This document shows positions 8,759-17,382 of a stretch of 64,000 bases of DNA, one piece after another; positions within the stretch are counted from its first letter, which is position 1; every line of letters starts with the position of its first letter. The notes beneath the pieces are model-generated. The model did no database searches, was not told the origin of the DNA, and saw only the letters and a program-made list of their open reading frames with translations. Position numbers and translations under genes: made by a program. Source of the DNA: a bacterium A37T11 (GTDB lineage: Bacteria; Bacteroidota; Bacteroidia; Sphingobacteriales; Sphingobacteriaceae); the NCBI GenBank assembly GCA_900109895.1, contig FOBR01000013.1, forward strand, positions 87,994 through 151,993, given 5' to 3'.

Positions 8759-10414
8759 TTAGTTGGAATTGTTATTCGCATTTAAAAGCAACTCTGCCAA
8801 TCGTTCATCCCGTTTGTAAATGTCTTTGCGAAAATTAAGACGGCCCCTACGGTCAACAAATGCGGTGAAATAGGCAATAAAAACCGGCACTGTTTGTTTA
8901 AGCGTGACGGTTTTTTCCTTGCCCAGGTGCATGGCTTTATCAATGCTTTCAGCAGTCCATGTACTGTCTTTTTTTAATAAAAACTCGGCCAGCCGCTTTG
9001 GCTCACTCACCCGGATACAGCCGTGGCTAAATGCCCGCGACGTTTCATTGTATAGCGATTTGGCGGGACTGTCGTGCAGGTATATATTATGGCTATTTGG
9101 AAAAAGGAACTTGACGAGCCCCAGTGAATTAGCGGGTCCCGGTTTCTGGCGTACTACCGGGAGACCTCCGCTGTTGCCTGTAACTTCCATATGGTGGGCA
9201 ATAAGGTAATTGGAATTGCGTTTCATGCCGGGAACAATCTCCGCCTTTACAATGCTGGGAGGCACATTCCAATAGGGGCTAAAGACCACATATTTTACAT
9301 TTCCGGAAAAAATGACGGTTTCATGCAGCGCTTTTCCTACAACCACATTGGTGCTCCAAAGCAAACTATCGTCCCGGTAAATGTGCAACTTAAACTCGGG
9401 GATGTTTACCCCAAGATATTCCCCTTGTTGGCTTGCCGGCAACCAACGGCTCCGCTCCATATTCACAATAATCTGCCGCAGGCGTTGATTTGGACTTATG
9501 TTCAATTCGCTTAGCGTTCCCGGACCGATAGCGCCATCCGGATTGATCCCGTGCCTTTCCTGAAACTGCTGCATGGCCTTGAACAAGGTAGAGTCATAGC
9601 TTGGGCTTAACGTATCGCTCTTTAGATCGCCGAGTGCATACAGGCGCCGGCGAATTTTAACCAATGTTTCCGACGAATCACCATATTTAAATGATTTAAT
9701 GCTTTTATCCAAATTGATGGCTGGCCAAACACCTCGTTCGTCGAGATGCTTATATTGGCTGATAAATGCCCGGAGATGATCGTATTGCCGGTAAACAGGG
9801 TCCTTATAAGCATTATGTGAATGGTTGGGTTTCTGTTGGAGCATGCTGTCCAGGTATTGCTCATAAGACACCTTTTTGCGCGGCACAAACCAGTCATTAG
9901 CTTTCTCCGGACTTTCGTCAATGCCTTGCCAAGCCAGTTTAGCGAAAGCGAAATACTGTGCGGTAAGCATTAGCTCCAATGGTTTGCTTGCTTTATGTGC
10001 ACCTGAATTTTCTCGATAGTTGTGAATAAGTGAGTCCAGGACCGCTTGATAAGGGGTTGATTTATTAAGGCCTTCACCGGCCAGGTTCAGGATGCGGTCG
10101 CTTAGGTTGCCAGCGGGTTCAATAAGCCCCTTGCCATCAAACCATGCGAAGGCATACTGCCTTTTTGAATAAAATTTGCGAATATCGCTTTCGTACCGTA
10201 CCATATCAGGATATTGCTCCAGAAATCCACGTAAGTAAGTGCTGTCAAATCGAAGCGAAGTCTGTGGGCTGAAATTGCCAGGAATGGTTTTATCCCATTG
10301 TTTTAAGGCTTCGCGACGTAGGGAGGCCGCCGAAGGCCGTTTGTTATTAGGGCTTTTCTGATGACAAGCACTCAGCAGAACAAGTACAAAAAGGCACCAC
10401 CAGGGATGTTTCAT
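8759..10414 (-). CDS. L,D-transpeptidase (YcbB/LdtD type), lipoprotein
   Basis: 551 residues with lipobox LLSAC near residue 16. A long N-terminal region (about 40-240, including the substrate-capping type scaffold) is followed by a peptidoglycan-binding domain (about 245-310, LYALGDLKSD...FQERHGINPDGAIGPGTLSELN) and a YkuD catalytic domain (about 320-510). The active-site motif is complete: FSHGCIRVSEPKRL, with the cysteine nucleophile and the histidine before it. The enzyme makes 3-3 crosslinks or attaches proteins in the periplasm. It follows the GH20 gene by 5 bp and is probably in the same transcript. Confidence 0.92.
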   Translation of the reverse strand: MKHPWWCLFVLVLLSACHQKSPNNKRPSAASLRREALKQWDKTIPGNFSPQTSLRFDSTYLRGFLEQYPDMVRYESDIRKFYSKRQYAFAWFDGKGLIEPAGNLSDRILNLAGEGLNKSTPYQAVLDSLIHNYRENSGAHKASKPLELMLTAQYFAFAKLAWQGIDESPEKANDWFVPRKKVSYEQYLDSMLQQKPNHSHNAYKDPVYRQYDHLRAFISQYKHLDERGVWPAINLDKSIKSFKYGDSSETLVKIRRRLYALGDLKSDTLSPSYDSTLFKAMQQFQERHGINPDGAIGPGTLSELNISPNQRLRQIIVNMERSRWLPASQQGEYLGVNIPEFKLHIYRDDSLLWSTNVVVGKALHETVIFSGNVKYVVFSPYWNVPPSIVKAEIVPGMKRNSNYLIAHHMEVTGNSGGLPVVRQKPGPANSLGLVKFLFPNSHNIYLHDSPAKSLYNETSRAFSHGCIRVSEPKRLAEFLLKKDSTWTAESIDKAMHLGKEKTVTLKQTVPVFIAYFTAFVDRRGRLNFRKDIYKRDERLAELLLNANNNSN

Positions 10415-10419
10415 CCGTA

Positions 10420-12279
10420 TTATTTTTTCTTAGTGTTCACAATAACGGTCTCTACGAAATTGCTGGTCCGTCCGGAAGGAGCCACTACAATCGCCTTGAA
10501 AACCCGCTGTTTTCCTGCGGGCACATTGACCGTGATGGGTCCTTTATATTCCTTGTCTGTTTCGGATGGATCAAGACCATTGAGTGTATAATAGATCTTT
10601 CCTCCTTTAACCGATGGCAGTAATTGATCCACCAGATAACTGCTGGCATATACCACGGTGTCTTTTAAGCCAATGACCTCCGGAACTCGGTAGGTTGTTC
10701 CTGTAAGGTCTAAAACAGCTAACCGGGCAGGGACACGAACTTCCGAAAAGTTTTTCCAATCCTTGTGCTCAGGGGCGGTCCAGGCTATTTCAGAAAGGGC
10801 ATATATTCGAGGAAGAACCATGAAGTCAACTTTATTACTTGTCTCTATGTATTCTGTCCATACGTTAGCCTGCACACCCAAAATATGCTTTTGCTCTTCA
10901 GCCGAAAGACCTTTAGGAGTCGGTTCGGCGATATAAACCTTTTGCAGGGATGAATAACCACCAATACTTAACGGTTCCCGTTCGGAATCTGGCCCCTGTT
11001 TATGGTCAAAATACAGGCCGTAGCTATTGGCAGTCATAATCACATCATGTCCCTGCTTAGCAGCATCAATGCCTCCCTCTTCCCCGCGCCAGCTCATCAC
11101 GGTGGCGTTAGGCGCCAACCCCCCTTCCAGAATCTCGTCCCAACCAATAATACGGCGGCCTTTACTGTTCAAATATTTTTCGATGCGTTGTATGAAGTAA
11201 CTTTGTAAGCCATGTTCATCTTTCAACCCGTTATCTTTCATTCGCTTTTGGCAATAAGGGCAGGTTTTCCAACGGGTTTTCGGGCATTCATCACCGCCAA
11301 TATGGATATAGGTGCTTGGAAACAGGGGAAGCACTTCGTCCAGTACATTTTCAATAAATTTGAAAGTTTCTTCTTTTCCGGCACAGTAAACATCATCAAA
11401 AACGCCCCAGGTTTGGCCCACTTTAAAAGGACCCGGATGATCACCACAGGCCAATTCCGGATAAGAAGCTAATGCTGCCAGGGCATGACCAGGCATCTCT
11501 ATTTCGGGTATAACCTTAACGTAACGAGCTGCGGCGTAAGCTACCACCTCTTTTACTTCATCCTGTGTATAAAATCCGCCATAACGGATGCTATCGTATT
11601 CGCCTGGATTGCGGTAACGCCCTAACAATGTTTGGTCACGAAAAGCGCCAATTTGGGTTAGCTTTGGATATTTCTTGATCTCAATACGCCAGCCTTGGTC
11701 TTCAGTAAGGTGCCAATGAAAATTATTCAGTTTATAGGCAGCAATCAAATCAATGTATTTTTTTATGTAAGAAACCGGAAAAAAGTGTCGGCCTACATCC
11801 AGGTGAAGGCCACGGTATGCATAGCGGGGTTGATCTTTGATAGTCACCGCCGGAATAGTTAGCTGACCTGTTAAAGTATCCGGCAGAATTTGCAGTAAGG
11901 TTTCATACGCGTAAAACAAACCAGCTTCTTTACCTTTAAGTACTACCTTATCAGGATCAACCTGCAATTCATAGGCTTCATTAGTTAATCCTGCTGCATT
12001 TTTAGACGAAAAGTAAATGAGGTGATCACCCTCGCCTGACTGTTGTATAGGTAGGTTGAGGCCGTAGGCGTTTTTGATAAACGATTGAAACAGGTTGGCT
12101 GTTTTTTTATCCGAGTCAGTATCATAAGCAATTTGGGTAGATGTATTTAATACAAAACTGCCATCCCGGGCCATTACAGAGTTGGGTTGGGGAATAATAG
12201 CGAAGGCTGTTTTTGTTTGTGCATTGCTTTGCAGACAAGCGAAAGTGAAAATACATAAAACGTATAAGGCATTTTTCAT
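10420..12279 (-). CDS. Beta-N-acetylhexosaminidase, GH20
   Basis: 619 residues from the ATG at 12279, which gives a clean signal peptide (MKNALYVLCIFTFACLQSNAQ) and lies downstream of a strong promoter; a longer in-frame reading would start upstream of that promoter's transcription start. Domains: GH20b N-terminal (about 25-145), catalytic barrel (about 150-500) with the acid pair in HIGGDECPK and the YRGLHLDVGRHFFP entry strand, and a C-terminal chitobiase-like beta domain (about 540-610, GKIYYTLNGLDPSE). It removes terminal GlcNAc or GalNAc in the periplasm or at the surface. It is cotranscribed with the L,D-transpeptidase, hinting at either wall turnover or polymer breakdown. Confidence 0.93.
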   Translation of the reverse strand: MKNALYVLCIFTFACLQSNAQTKTAFAIIPQPNSVMARDGSFVLNTSTQIAYDTDSDKKTANLFQSFIKNAYGLNLPIQQSGEGDHLIYFSSKNAAGLTNEAYELQVDPDKVVLKGKEAGLFYAYETLLQILPDTLTGQLTIPAVTIKDQPRYAYRGLHLDVGRHFFPVSYIKKYIDLIAAYKLNNFHWHLTEDQGWRIEIKKYPKLTQIGAFRDQTLLGRYRNPGEYDSIRYGGFYTQDEVKEVVAYAAARYVKVIPEIEMPGHALAALASYPELACGDHPGPFKVGQTWGVFDDVYCAGKEETFKFIENVLDEVLPLFPSTYIHIGGDECPKTRWKTCPYCQKRMKDNGLKDEHGLQSYFIQRIEKYLNSKGRRIIGWDEILEGGLAPNATVMSWRGEEGGIDAAKQGHDVIMTANSYGLYFDHKQGPDSEREPLSIGGYSSLQKVYIAEPTPKGLSAEEQKHILGVQANVWTEYIETSNKVDFMVLPRIYALSEIAWTAPEHKDWKNFSEVRVPARLAVLDLTGTTYRVPEVIGLKDTVVYASSYLVDQLLPSVKGGKIYYTLNGLDPSETDKEYKGPITVNVPAGKQRVFKAIVVAPSGRTSNFVETVIVNTKKK

Positions 12280-12309
12280 CGTAATAAATAAAGATATGAT
12301 TGTTCTGAA

Positions 12310-12339
12310 CAAACATACTGAAAATTGTATCCCATACAA
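12310..12339 (-). promoter_or_regulatory. Promoter of the GH20 gene
   Basis: On the minus strand TTG (12339-12337), 19 nt, then TATGTTTG (12317-12310): a full match to the Bacteroidota -33/-7 promoter. Transcription would start near 12303, 24 nt before the chosen ATG, which supports the start at 12279. Confidence 0.7.
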
Positions 12340-12385
12340 AAAAATATAGATTTTGTTGGCATAGTAGCATTTGGATCCTTATCCT

Positions 12386-12393
12386 TATCTTTG
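12386..12393 (+). promoter_or_regulatory. Promoter -7 element for psd
   Basis: TATCTTTG matches TAnnTTTG perfectly and lies 22 bp before the ATG at 12416. No TTG at the ideal -33 distance. Confidence 0.5.
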
Positions 12394-12415
12394 CCTTGAA
12401 CACGTTATTTTTTAT

Positions 12416-13072
12416 ATGACCATACATAAAGAGGGTTATACCTCTATCGCACTCACAGTACTTTTTATTTTCATTATTAATGCACTGGCACATTATTATT
12501 TGCCAGATTATCCCCGGATAATCTGGCTGGTCTATGTGATATCTTTTGTTTTATTTGTAACAATTCTTCAGTTCTTTAGAAGCCCGAAACGCCTAATCCC
12601 GCTGAATGATGGCCATATACTTTGTCCGGCAGACGGTAAAGTTGTTGTAATCGAAGAAACGGAAGAAACCGAATATTTTAAAGATAAGCGGATACAGATT
12701 TCTATTTTTATGTCTCCAGTAAATGTGCACATCAACCGGACTCCAATAAGTGGCCTCGTTCGGTTTTTTAAATACCACCCTGGTAAGTATTTGATGGCAT
12801 GGAACCCAAAATCATCCATATTGAATGAACGGACAACAGTTGTGGTAGCAAATCAACAAGGCAAAGAGGTCCTGTTCCGGCAAATTGCAGGCGCAATGGC
12901 CCGCCGCATTGTGTGGTATGTAAAAGAAGGTGATCAGGTGGCACAAGGCCAGGAGTTTGGCTTTATTAAATTCGGATCCAGAGTAGACGTTTTTTTACCA
13001 TTAGGTACAAAAGTGAACGTAAAGTTAGGCGAAAAAGTAACTGGAGGAATTACGCCATTGGCTATATGGTAA
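12416..13072 (+). CDS. psd: Phosphatidylserine decarboxylase, short form
   Basis: 218 residues. The start MTIHKEGYTS at 12416 is taken because the promoter -7 element lies between it and the next upstream in-frame start. Two membrane segments (about 8-50) are followed by the catalytic region: ILCPADGKVVVIEE, ISIFMSPVNVHINRTP, and the self-cleavage site FGSRVDVFLP, where the serine becomes the pyruvoyl group. This is the archaeal-like short Psd of Bacteroidota. It makes phosphatidylethanolamine in the inner membrane. The gene is followed after one base by a histidine kinase gene. cdsA of the same pathway is at 49650-50456. Confidence 0.93.
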   Translation: MTIHKEGYTSIALTVLFIFIINALAHYYLPDYPRIIWLVYVISFVLFVTILQFFRSPKRLIPLNDGHILCPADGKVVVIEETEETEYFKDKRIQISIFMSPVNVHINRTPISGLVRFFKYHPGKYLMAWNPKSSILNERTTVVVANQQGKEVLFRQIAGAMARRIVWYVKEGDQVAQGQEFGFIKFGSRVDVFLPLGTKVNVKLGEKVTGGITPLAIW

Positions 13073-13073
13073 G

Positions 13074-14099
13074 ATGAAATTCAGAACACTTGTATTTATT
13101 AATGCCTTTGCGGTTGCACTTTCATTGGGAGTCGTCAATTTTTACTTTCAGCACAGCTGGTATTACCTGCTGATCACATTTGGGATTGCTTTTGTATCCA
13201 GTTTCATTGTTTTCTATTATTTTATAGAGCGATATGTATACAGCAAGATCAAATTGATCTATAAACTTATTCATAACCTCAAGTTAGGAAAGGATCTGAA
13301 AGACGCATTGGGTGAAAAGACTAGCGATGATCCCATCAACGATGTTCATCTGCAGGTAACAAACTGGGCGAGGGATAAGAAAAAAGAGATTGATGCGCTA
13401 AAAAGCCAGGAGCAGTTCAGAAGGGAGTTCCTGTCAAACATTTCCCACGAATTTAAAACACCGTTGTTTGCCATTCAGGGATACATAGATGCCATACAGG
13501 ATGACTTGCTGCGTGACGATCCCGATCAGGCGGCAATATTCCTTGAAAAAGCTTCGCGAAATCTGGAACGGCTCAATTACCTCATCAAAGACCTCGACGC
13601 CATTTCAAAGCTGGAAAGTGGCGAGATACCCGTCAACTATCAGCGGTTTGATGTGGTTCTGCTTATCAAGGAGGTCATGGATACAATGGAACTGAAAGCT
13701 CAGCAAAATCAAATCCAGCTTTTATTTAAAGAAAAATACCATACACCAATGACGGTCCATGCAGACCGGGAAAAAATCAGGCAGGTTTTGGTTAATTTGA
13801 TCGACAATTCTTTTAAGTACGGAAAAGTGGGAGGGCTAACCAGCGTTCACATCTATGAGTTGTTTGACCAAGTGTTGATTGAAGTGACCGATAACGGAAT
13901 AGGTGTCGAAGAAAAATTATTGCCTCGTCTTTTTGAACGGTTTTTCAGGACAGATAAGAGTCGTTCCAGGCAGATAGGGGGATCAGGGCTTGGTTTGGCC
14001 ATAGTAAAACATATCTTAGAGGCCCATCAACAAACCATTACGGTGCGCAGCACCGAGGGCTTGGGATCTACTTTTGGCTTCACCCTCGCCAAAGCTTAA
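13074..14099 (+). CDS. Membrane sensor histidine kinase without adjacent response regulator
   Basis: 341 residues. Two membrane helices at about 5-25 and 30-52 with a very short periplasmic loop, a linker without a recognisable PAS, then the HisKA dimer domain with SNISHEFKTPLFAIQGY (histidine 125) and the ATPase domain with N-box LVNLIDNSFKYGK, DNGIGVEE, FFRTDKSRS and GGSGLGLAIVKHI. All catalytic boxes are present. It resembles PhoR-like kinases, and the next two genes encode phosphate uptake functions preceded by a Pho-box-like repeat, so a phosphate-sensing role is plausible but inferred. No response regulator gene lies in the window. Confidence 0.92.
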   Translation: MKFRTLVFINAFAVALSLGVVNFYFQHSWYYLLITFGIAFVSSFIVFYYFIERYVYSKIKLIYKLIHNLKLGKDLKDALGEKTSDDPINDVHLQVTNWARDKKKEIDALKSQEQFRREFLSNISHEFKTPLFAIQGYIDAIQDDLLRDDPDQAAIFLEKASRNLERLNYLIKDLDAISKLESGEIPVNYQRFDVVLLIKEVMDTMELKAQQNQIQLLFKEKYHTPMTVHADREKIRQVLVNLIDNSFKYGKVGGLTSVHIYELFDQVLIEVTDNGIGVEEKLLPRLFERFFRTDKSRSRQIGGSGLGLAIVKHILEAHQQTITVRSTEGLGSTFGFTLAKA

Positions 14100-14127
14100 C
14101 ATCTTACCGCTATTAAATACCCTCAAA

Positions 14128-14162
14128 CTTAACATTAACTTAACATTGGGTGCGTACCTTTG
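14128..14162 (+). promoter_or_regulatory. Pho-box-like direct repeat and promoter of the phosphate transport genes
   Basis: CTTAACATTAACTTAACATT contains two exact TTAACA units (14129-14134 and 14140-14145) repeated at 11 bp, the same layout as PhoP/PhoB binding sites. It is followed by TACCTTTG (14155-14162), a perfect -7 element, so the repeat covers the -35 region. Transcription would start near 14169, about 14 nt before the ATG at 14183. Confidence 0.6.
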
Positions 14163-14182
14163 TACACATTGATGATAAGACT

Positions 14183-14830
14183 ATGTCACTAAATAGCATA
14201 TTCCAATATTTTGTACCCAAGGACAAAAAGTTTTTCCCACTATTTGAACAGGCAAGTACCAATTTAATTGAATTGGGTAAAGTATTGGTGGAGTTGGTAA
14301 ATACCGACGATCCTGAAAGCAGGAAGTCACTGGCCTCGCAAATTGAAGATTTGGAGCATAAAGGGGATGAAATTACCCACCAAATCCATTTGGAACTGGG
14401 TAAAAATTTTATCACTCCCTTTGATCGGGAGGACATACATACGCTGGCCAGTGCCCTGGACGATGTGGCCGATTATATCCACGATTCGGCTAATCGAATA
14501 GAACTTTACCACATTGTCGAAATAACAGAACCCATCAAAGAGCTGGCCAGTCTGATCCTGGATGCCGTGACCGTTATGGCAAAAGCCGTACATGAACTGC
14601 GCAACCTAAAAGATTTGCGGAACATTACCGATGCCTGCGTCCGGATTAACAGTATTGAGAACAAAGCTGACGAAGTGTTTGATAAAGCGGTAGGGTACCT
14701 GTTTGAATATGAAAAAGACGCCATAGCCCTGATCAAATACAAAGAAGTACTTTTAGCACTGGAAACGGCTACTGACAGGTGTGAGGACGTGGCGAACGTC
14801 ATGGAGAGTATTTTGGTAAAAAATGCCTGA
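14183..14830 (+). CDS. DUF47/PhoU-like phosphate transport accessory protein
   Basis: 215 residues from MSLNSIFQYFVPKDKKFFPLFEQ, the usual start of this family; the in-frame extension upstream would overlap the promoter. The protein is all-helical with the DUF47 repeats: LVNTDDPESRKSLASQIEDLEHKGDEITHQI and FITPFDREDIHTLASALDDVADYI. Members form PhoU-like bundles that pair with PiT phosphate permeases and modulate them. The PiT gene follows 15 bp downstream, which fits the known two-gene arrangement. Confidence 0.92.
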   Translation: MSLNSIFQYFVPKDKKFFPLFEQASTNLIELGKVLVELVNTDDPESRKSLASQIEDLEHKGDEITHQIHLELGKNFITPFDREDIHTLASALDDVADYIHDSANRIELYHIVEITEPIKELASLILDAVTVMAKAVHELRNLKDLRNITDACVRINSIENKADEVFDKAVGYLFEYEKDAIALIKYKEVLLALETATDRCEDVANVMESILVKNA

Positions 14831-14845
14831 TCTTAACGAAATATC

Positions 14846-15853
14846 ATGCTGACTATTCTGGTTGTTGTTATTGTCCTTGCCGTTGCTTTTGATTTTATAA
14901 ATGGGTTTCATGATGCGGCCAATTCCATCGCAACCGTGGTTTCAACCAAAGTACTTTCGCCATTTCAGGCCGTGCTCTGGGCAGCGCTGTTTAATTTTGC
15001 AGCATATTTCTATTTTACCGATCACAAGGTAGCCAACACCATCGCCAAAACGGTGCTGGAACATTATATCACCATAGAAGTGATCCTGGCAGGCATCCTG
15101 GCAGCCATCTGCTGGAACCTGTTCACCTGGTACTTTGGTATCCCTTCCAGTTCATCCCATACCCTGATTGGTGGGTTTGCGGGTGCAGGAATGGCCTATG
15201 CAATTGTTTTAGGAGACAATCCACTGCATGCCATCAACCTGGGATCCATATTCAATATCGTCATTTTTATCGCACTTGCCCCCATAATTGGGATGTTCAT
15301 ATCCATTGTCATCACCTTGATCATAATTAATATCGCCAAACACGCCCGGCCATCTACGGCCGATTGGTGGTTTAGGAAACTACAGTTGATTTCCTCGGCA
15401 GCACTAAGTTTTGCGCATGGTGGAAATGACGCGCAAAAAGTTATGGGGATCATTGTGGTAGCTATGGTAGCATCCGGATATTTACCTAATTCAAACCATA
15501 TGCCTGAATGGATACCCATCGTTTGTTATAGTGCCATCGGATTAGGCACCATGAGCGGAGGATGGAAAATCGTAAAAACCATGGGCACAAAGATTACCAA
15601 GGTAACGCCACTTGAAGGTGTAGGAGCGGAATCGGCTGCCGCGGTAACACTTGGATTGACCGAACACTTTGGAATCCCAGTCTCTACCACACATACCCTT
15701 ACAGGGTCTATCATAGGCGTAGGTTTGGTGAAGCGGGTTTCGGCCGTTCGTTGGGGAGTAACCATTAGCCTGCTCTGGGCTTGGGTACTTACTATCCCGG
15801 TATCAGCCATTCTGGCCGGCGTATTTTACACCATTATCCATTTTGTTTTTTAA
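14846..15853 (+). CDS. Inorganic phosphate transporter, PiT family
   Basis: 335 residues with ten or so membrane segments and the duplicated PiT signature: GFHDAANSIATVVSTKVLSP near the N-terminus and SFAHGGNDAQKVMGIIVVA in the middle, with GIPSSSSHTLIGGFAG and GIPVSTTHTLTGSIIG. It imports phosphate with a cation across the inner membrane. It is cotranscribed with the PhoU-like gene behind the Pho-box-like site. Its end overlaps the convergent anti-sigma gene by 4 bp. Confidence 0.94.
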   Translation: MLTILVVVIVLAVAFDFINGFHDAANSIATVVSTKVLSPFQAVLWAALFNFAAYFYFTDHKVANTIAKTVLEHYITIEVILAGILAAICWNLFTWYFGIPSSSSHTLIGGFAGAGMAYAIVLGDNPLHAINLGSIFNIVIFIALAPIIGMFISIVITLIIINIAKHARPSTADWWFRKLQLISSAALSFAHGGNDAQKVMGIIVVAMVASGYLPNSNHMPEWIPIVCYSAIGLGTMSGGWKIVKTMGTKITKVTPLEGVGAESAAAVTLGLTEHFGIPVSTTHTLTGSIIGVGLVKRVSAVRWGVTISLLWAWVLTIPVSAILAGVFYTIIHFVF

Positions 15854-16233
15854 TGTGGCGCAGGCGTTAATTCTACGTCAACTTTCTTTTGCGGTTGTGC
15901 TTGTTTATGCTGATGATGATTAATAACCATCCATAATAAGATACACGCTATAAAAAATAATAAGCCTGCCGTAGCCGCAACGGCCAGTCGCTGCCAGCCA
16001 AAATAAAAAGCCGTTTTTTCCGCTAGTTGGCCTGCGATACGATTTTCCAGGCGCTGCTGTAATAAACTTAGTTGTCGGTGGTCCACCAGCTTTGCCTGCC
16101 TATATCCGTCAATGGCGTCCTGCAGCATAGGATCATCCAGGGCCTCCCGCTCCAGCTGGTGCATTTCCCCAGGCTGTAGCTGTCCTTGCAGGTATTGTTG
16201 TATTTTTAATAGTAGGTGTTCGTTATGATCCAT
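15850..16233 (-). CDS. Small membrane protein, probable anti-sigma factor
   Basis: 127 residues from the ATG at 16233 (MDHNEHLLLKIQQYLQG). The N-terminal cytoplasmic part (about 1-80) is helical and rich in leucine and glutamine and contains LEREALDDPMLQDAIDGY, a block common in Bacteroidota anti-sigma-like proteins. One membrane helix at about 88-110 (LAVAATAGLLFFIACILLWM) is followed by a short charged periplasmic tail. There is no HxxxCxxC zinc site. The start lies inside the end of the sigma factor gene (11-bp overlap), the usual coupling of sigma/anti-sigma pairs. Role inferred from context. Confidence 0.6.
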   Translation of the reverse strand: MDHNEHLLLKIQQYLQGQLQPGEMHQLEREALDDPMLQDAIDGYRQAKLVDHRQLSLLQQRLENRIAGQLAEKTAFYFGWQRLAVAATAGLLFFIACILLWMVINHHQHKQAQPQKKVDVELTPAPH

Positions 16234-16810
16234 TGCCAAATTTATCCATGCAGATTTTTAAATTTCGTTTTCCATTCTGTATACAGCTTTTTACCTTATT
16301 CAGATCGAAGCCCGTTATTTCAGCCACCTCTTTATAGCATTTTTCTTCCAGGTAAAACAGTCGGATACATTGTTGCTGGTCTGCATTTAATTGCTGTACA
16401 CATTGCTCCATGATTGTCAATTTTTCTTCTAACGGATCCCCGGTTATAGCTGGATGCTCAAAATGCTCAAATTCCACAAATGTTTCTTCAATGGATATGT
16501 GGGGATGTTTGTCAGCGCTTCGTAACTCCATCAGGCAATGATTGCGTGCCAGCGTATACAGCCAGCTTTTGAAATGGCTAACCTCATGGATGCGAAGTTT
16601 GCCGATCAGCTGCTCAAAAATCTGCATAACGGCATCTTCACTCTTTGCCTCATCTTTCAGGTACTTTAGGCACAAGCCGTAAATTAGCGACATGTAAGGT
16701 TCATAAAGCAAACCCAACAACTCCAAATCACCACTTACACGGTAATTAAAGAGGAGCTCTTGTTCAGAGAAGCCACTGCGAATTTCCGGTGTTATTTTTT
16801 TGAAAGCCAA
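16223..16810 (-). CDS. ECF-type RNA polymerase sigma factor
   Basis: 195 residues. Region 2 is at about 18-90 (LEYLYEPYM-type block LLYEPYMSLIYGLCLKYL, then FKSWLYTLARNHCLMEL) and region 4 at about 130-190 (LNADQQQCIRLFYLEEKCYKEVAEITG, KVKSCIQNGKRNLK). No ATG precedes region 2: the frame is closed by TAG four codons upstream of a TTG at 16810-16808, so TTG is the likely start. It overlaps the membrane protein gene that probably encodes its anti-sigma factor. Target genes unknown. Confidence 0.88.
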   Translation of the reverse strand: MAFKKITPEIRSGFSEQELLFNYRVSGDLELLGLLYEPYMSLIYGLCLKYLKDEAKSEDAVMQIFEQLIGKLRIHEVSHFKSWLYTLARNHCLMELRSADKHPHISIEETFVEFEHFEHPAITGDPLEEKLTIMEQCVQQLNADQQQCIRLFYLEEKCYKEVAEITGFDLNKVKSCIQNGKRNLKICMDKFGNGS

Positions 16811-16885
16811 TTGGAAGATCTATTATCAAATATATCGTGAGCTAAAGATAAGGAGTTTTGCAGAAATACCCGTATTTTCGCAAAA

Positions 16886-17359
16886 ATGAATTTCGATTAT
16901 CAGCATCTTCCGGAGGGCATTGTCCAGTTATTGGCGGCATTAGGTATCATCACCGTACTAATATGGGTTTTTTATGCAAATACTGTTCGCAAAGTAATAA
17001 GGCTCATAGCGCCTGAAAACCGTTTTCTCAAACCTGACCAAGTATGGCTATTGGTCATTCCGCTATTTAATATTTACTGGAATTTTGTAGTGGCACGCCG
17101 ATTGGCAGATTCGTTGACCAATGAGTTTTTTGATCGTAAGATCGCCGAAGAAGAAAGCCCTGGAAAGATAGCGGGTATCCGCTACGCCATTTTTTTCTTA
17201 CTATGTAATATTCCGCTCCCAGGTATTATCAGCCTCACATTCTTTCTACTGGCAGTCATTTATTTTGTGGCTTACTGGGTAAAAGTATATAATTTTAAAT
17301 TATTATTGGAAGAGCACGATCATTTTTTAGAAAGCCACAACATCTCTAAAAAAGGATGA
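16886..17359 (+). CDS. Conserved membrane protein, DUF4328-like
   Basis: 157 residues with three to four membrane helices (about 10-32, 55-75, 100-120, 122-142). The block DQVWLLVIPLFNIYWNFVVARRLADSL resembles DUF4328-type Bacteroidota membrane proteins that carry PLFN and a following arginine-rich helix. Function unknown. It lies 75 bp from the divergent sigma factor gene and 23 bp before the NIF3 gene, with which it may be cotranscribed. Confidence 0.7.
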   Translation: MNFDYQHLPEGIVQLLAALGIITVLIWVFYANTVRKVIRLIAPENRFLKPDQVWLLVIPLFNIYWNFVVARRLADSLTNEFFDRKIAEEESPGKIAGIRYAIFFLLCNIPLPGIISLTFFLLAVIYFVAYWVKVYNFKLLLEEHDHFLESHNISKKG

Positions 17360-17382
17360 TAAACTTCATGAAAGTGTAAAAT

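Noticed and set aside
12280..12339. A longer N-terminus for the GH20 protein
   Set aside because: The strong promoter at 12310-12339 would lie inside the coding region and the signal peptide would be displaced; the ATG at 12279 fits both.
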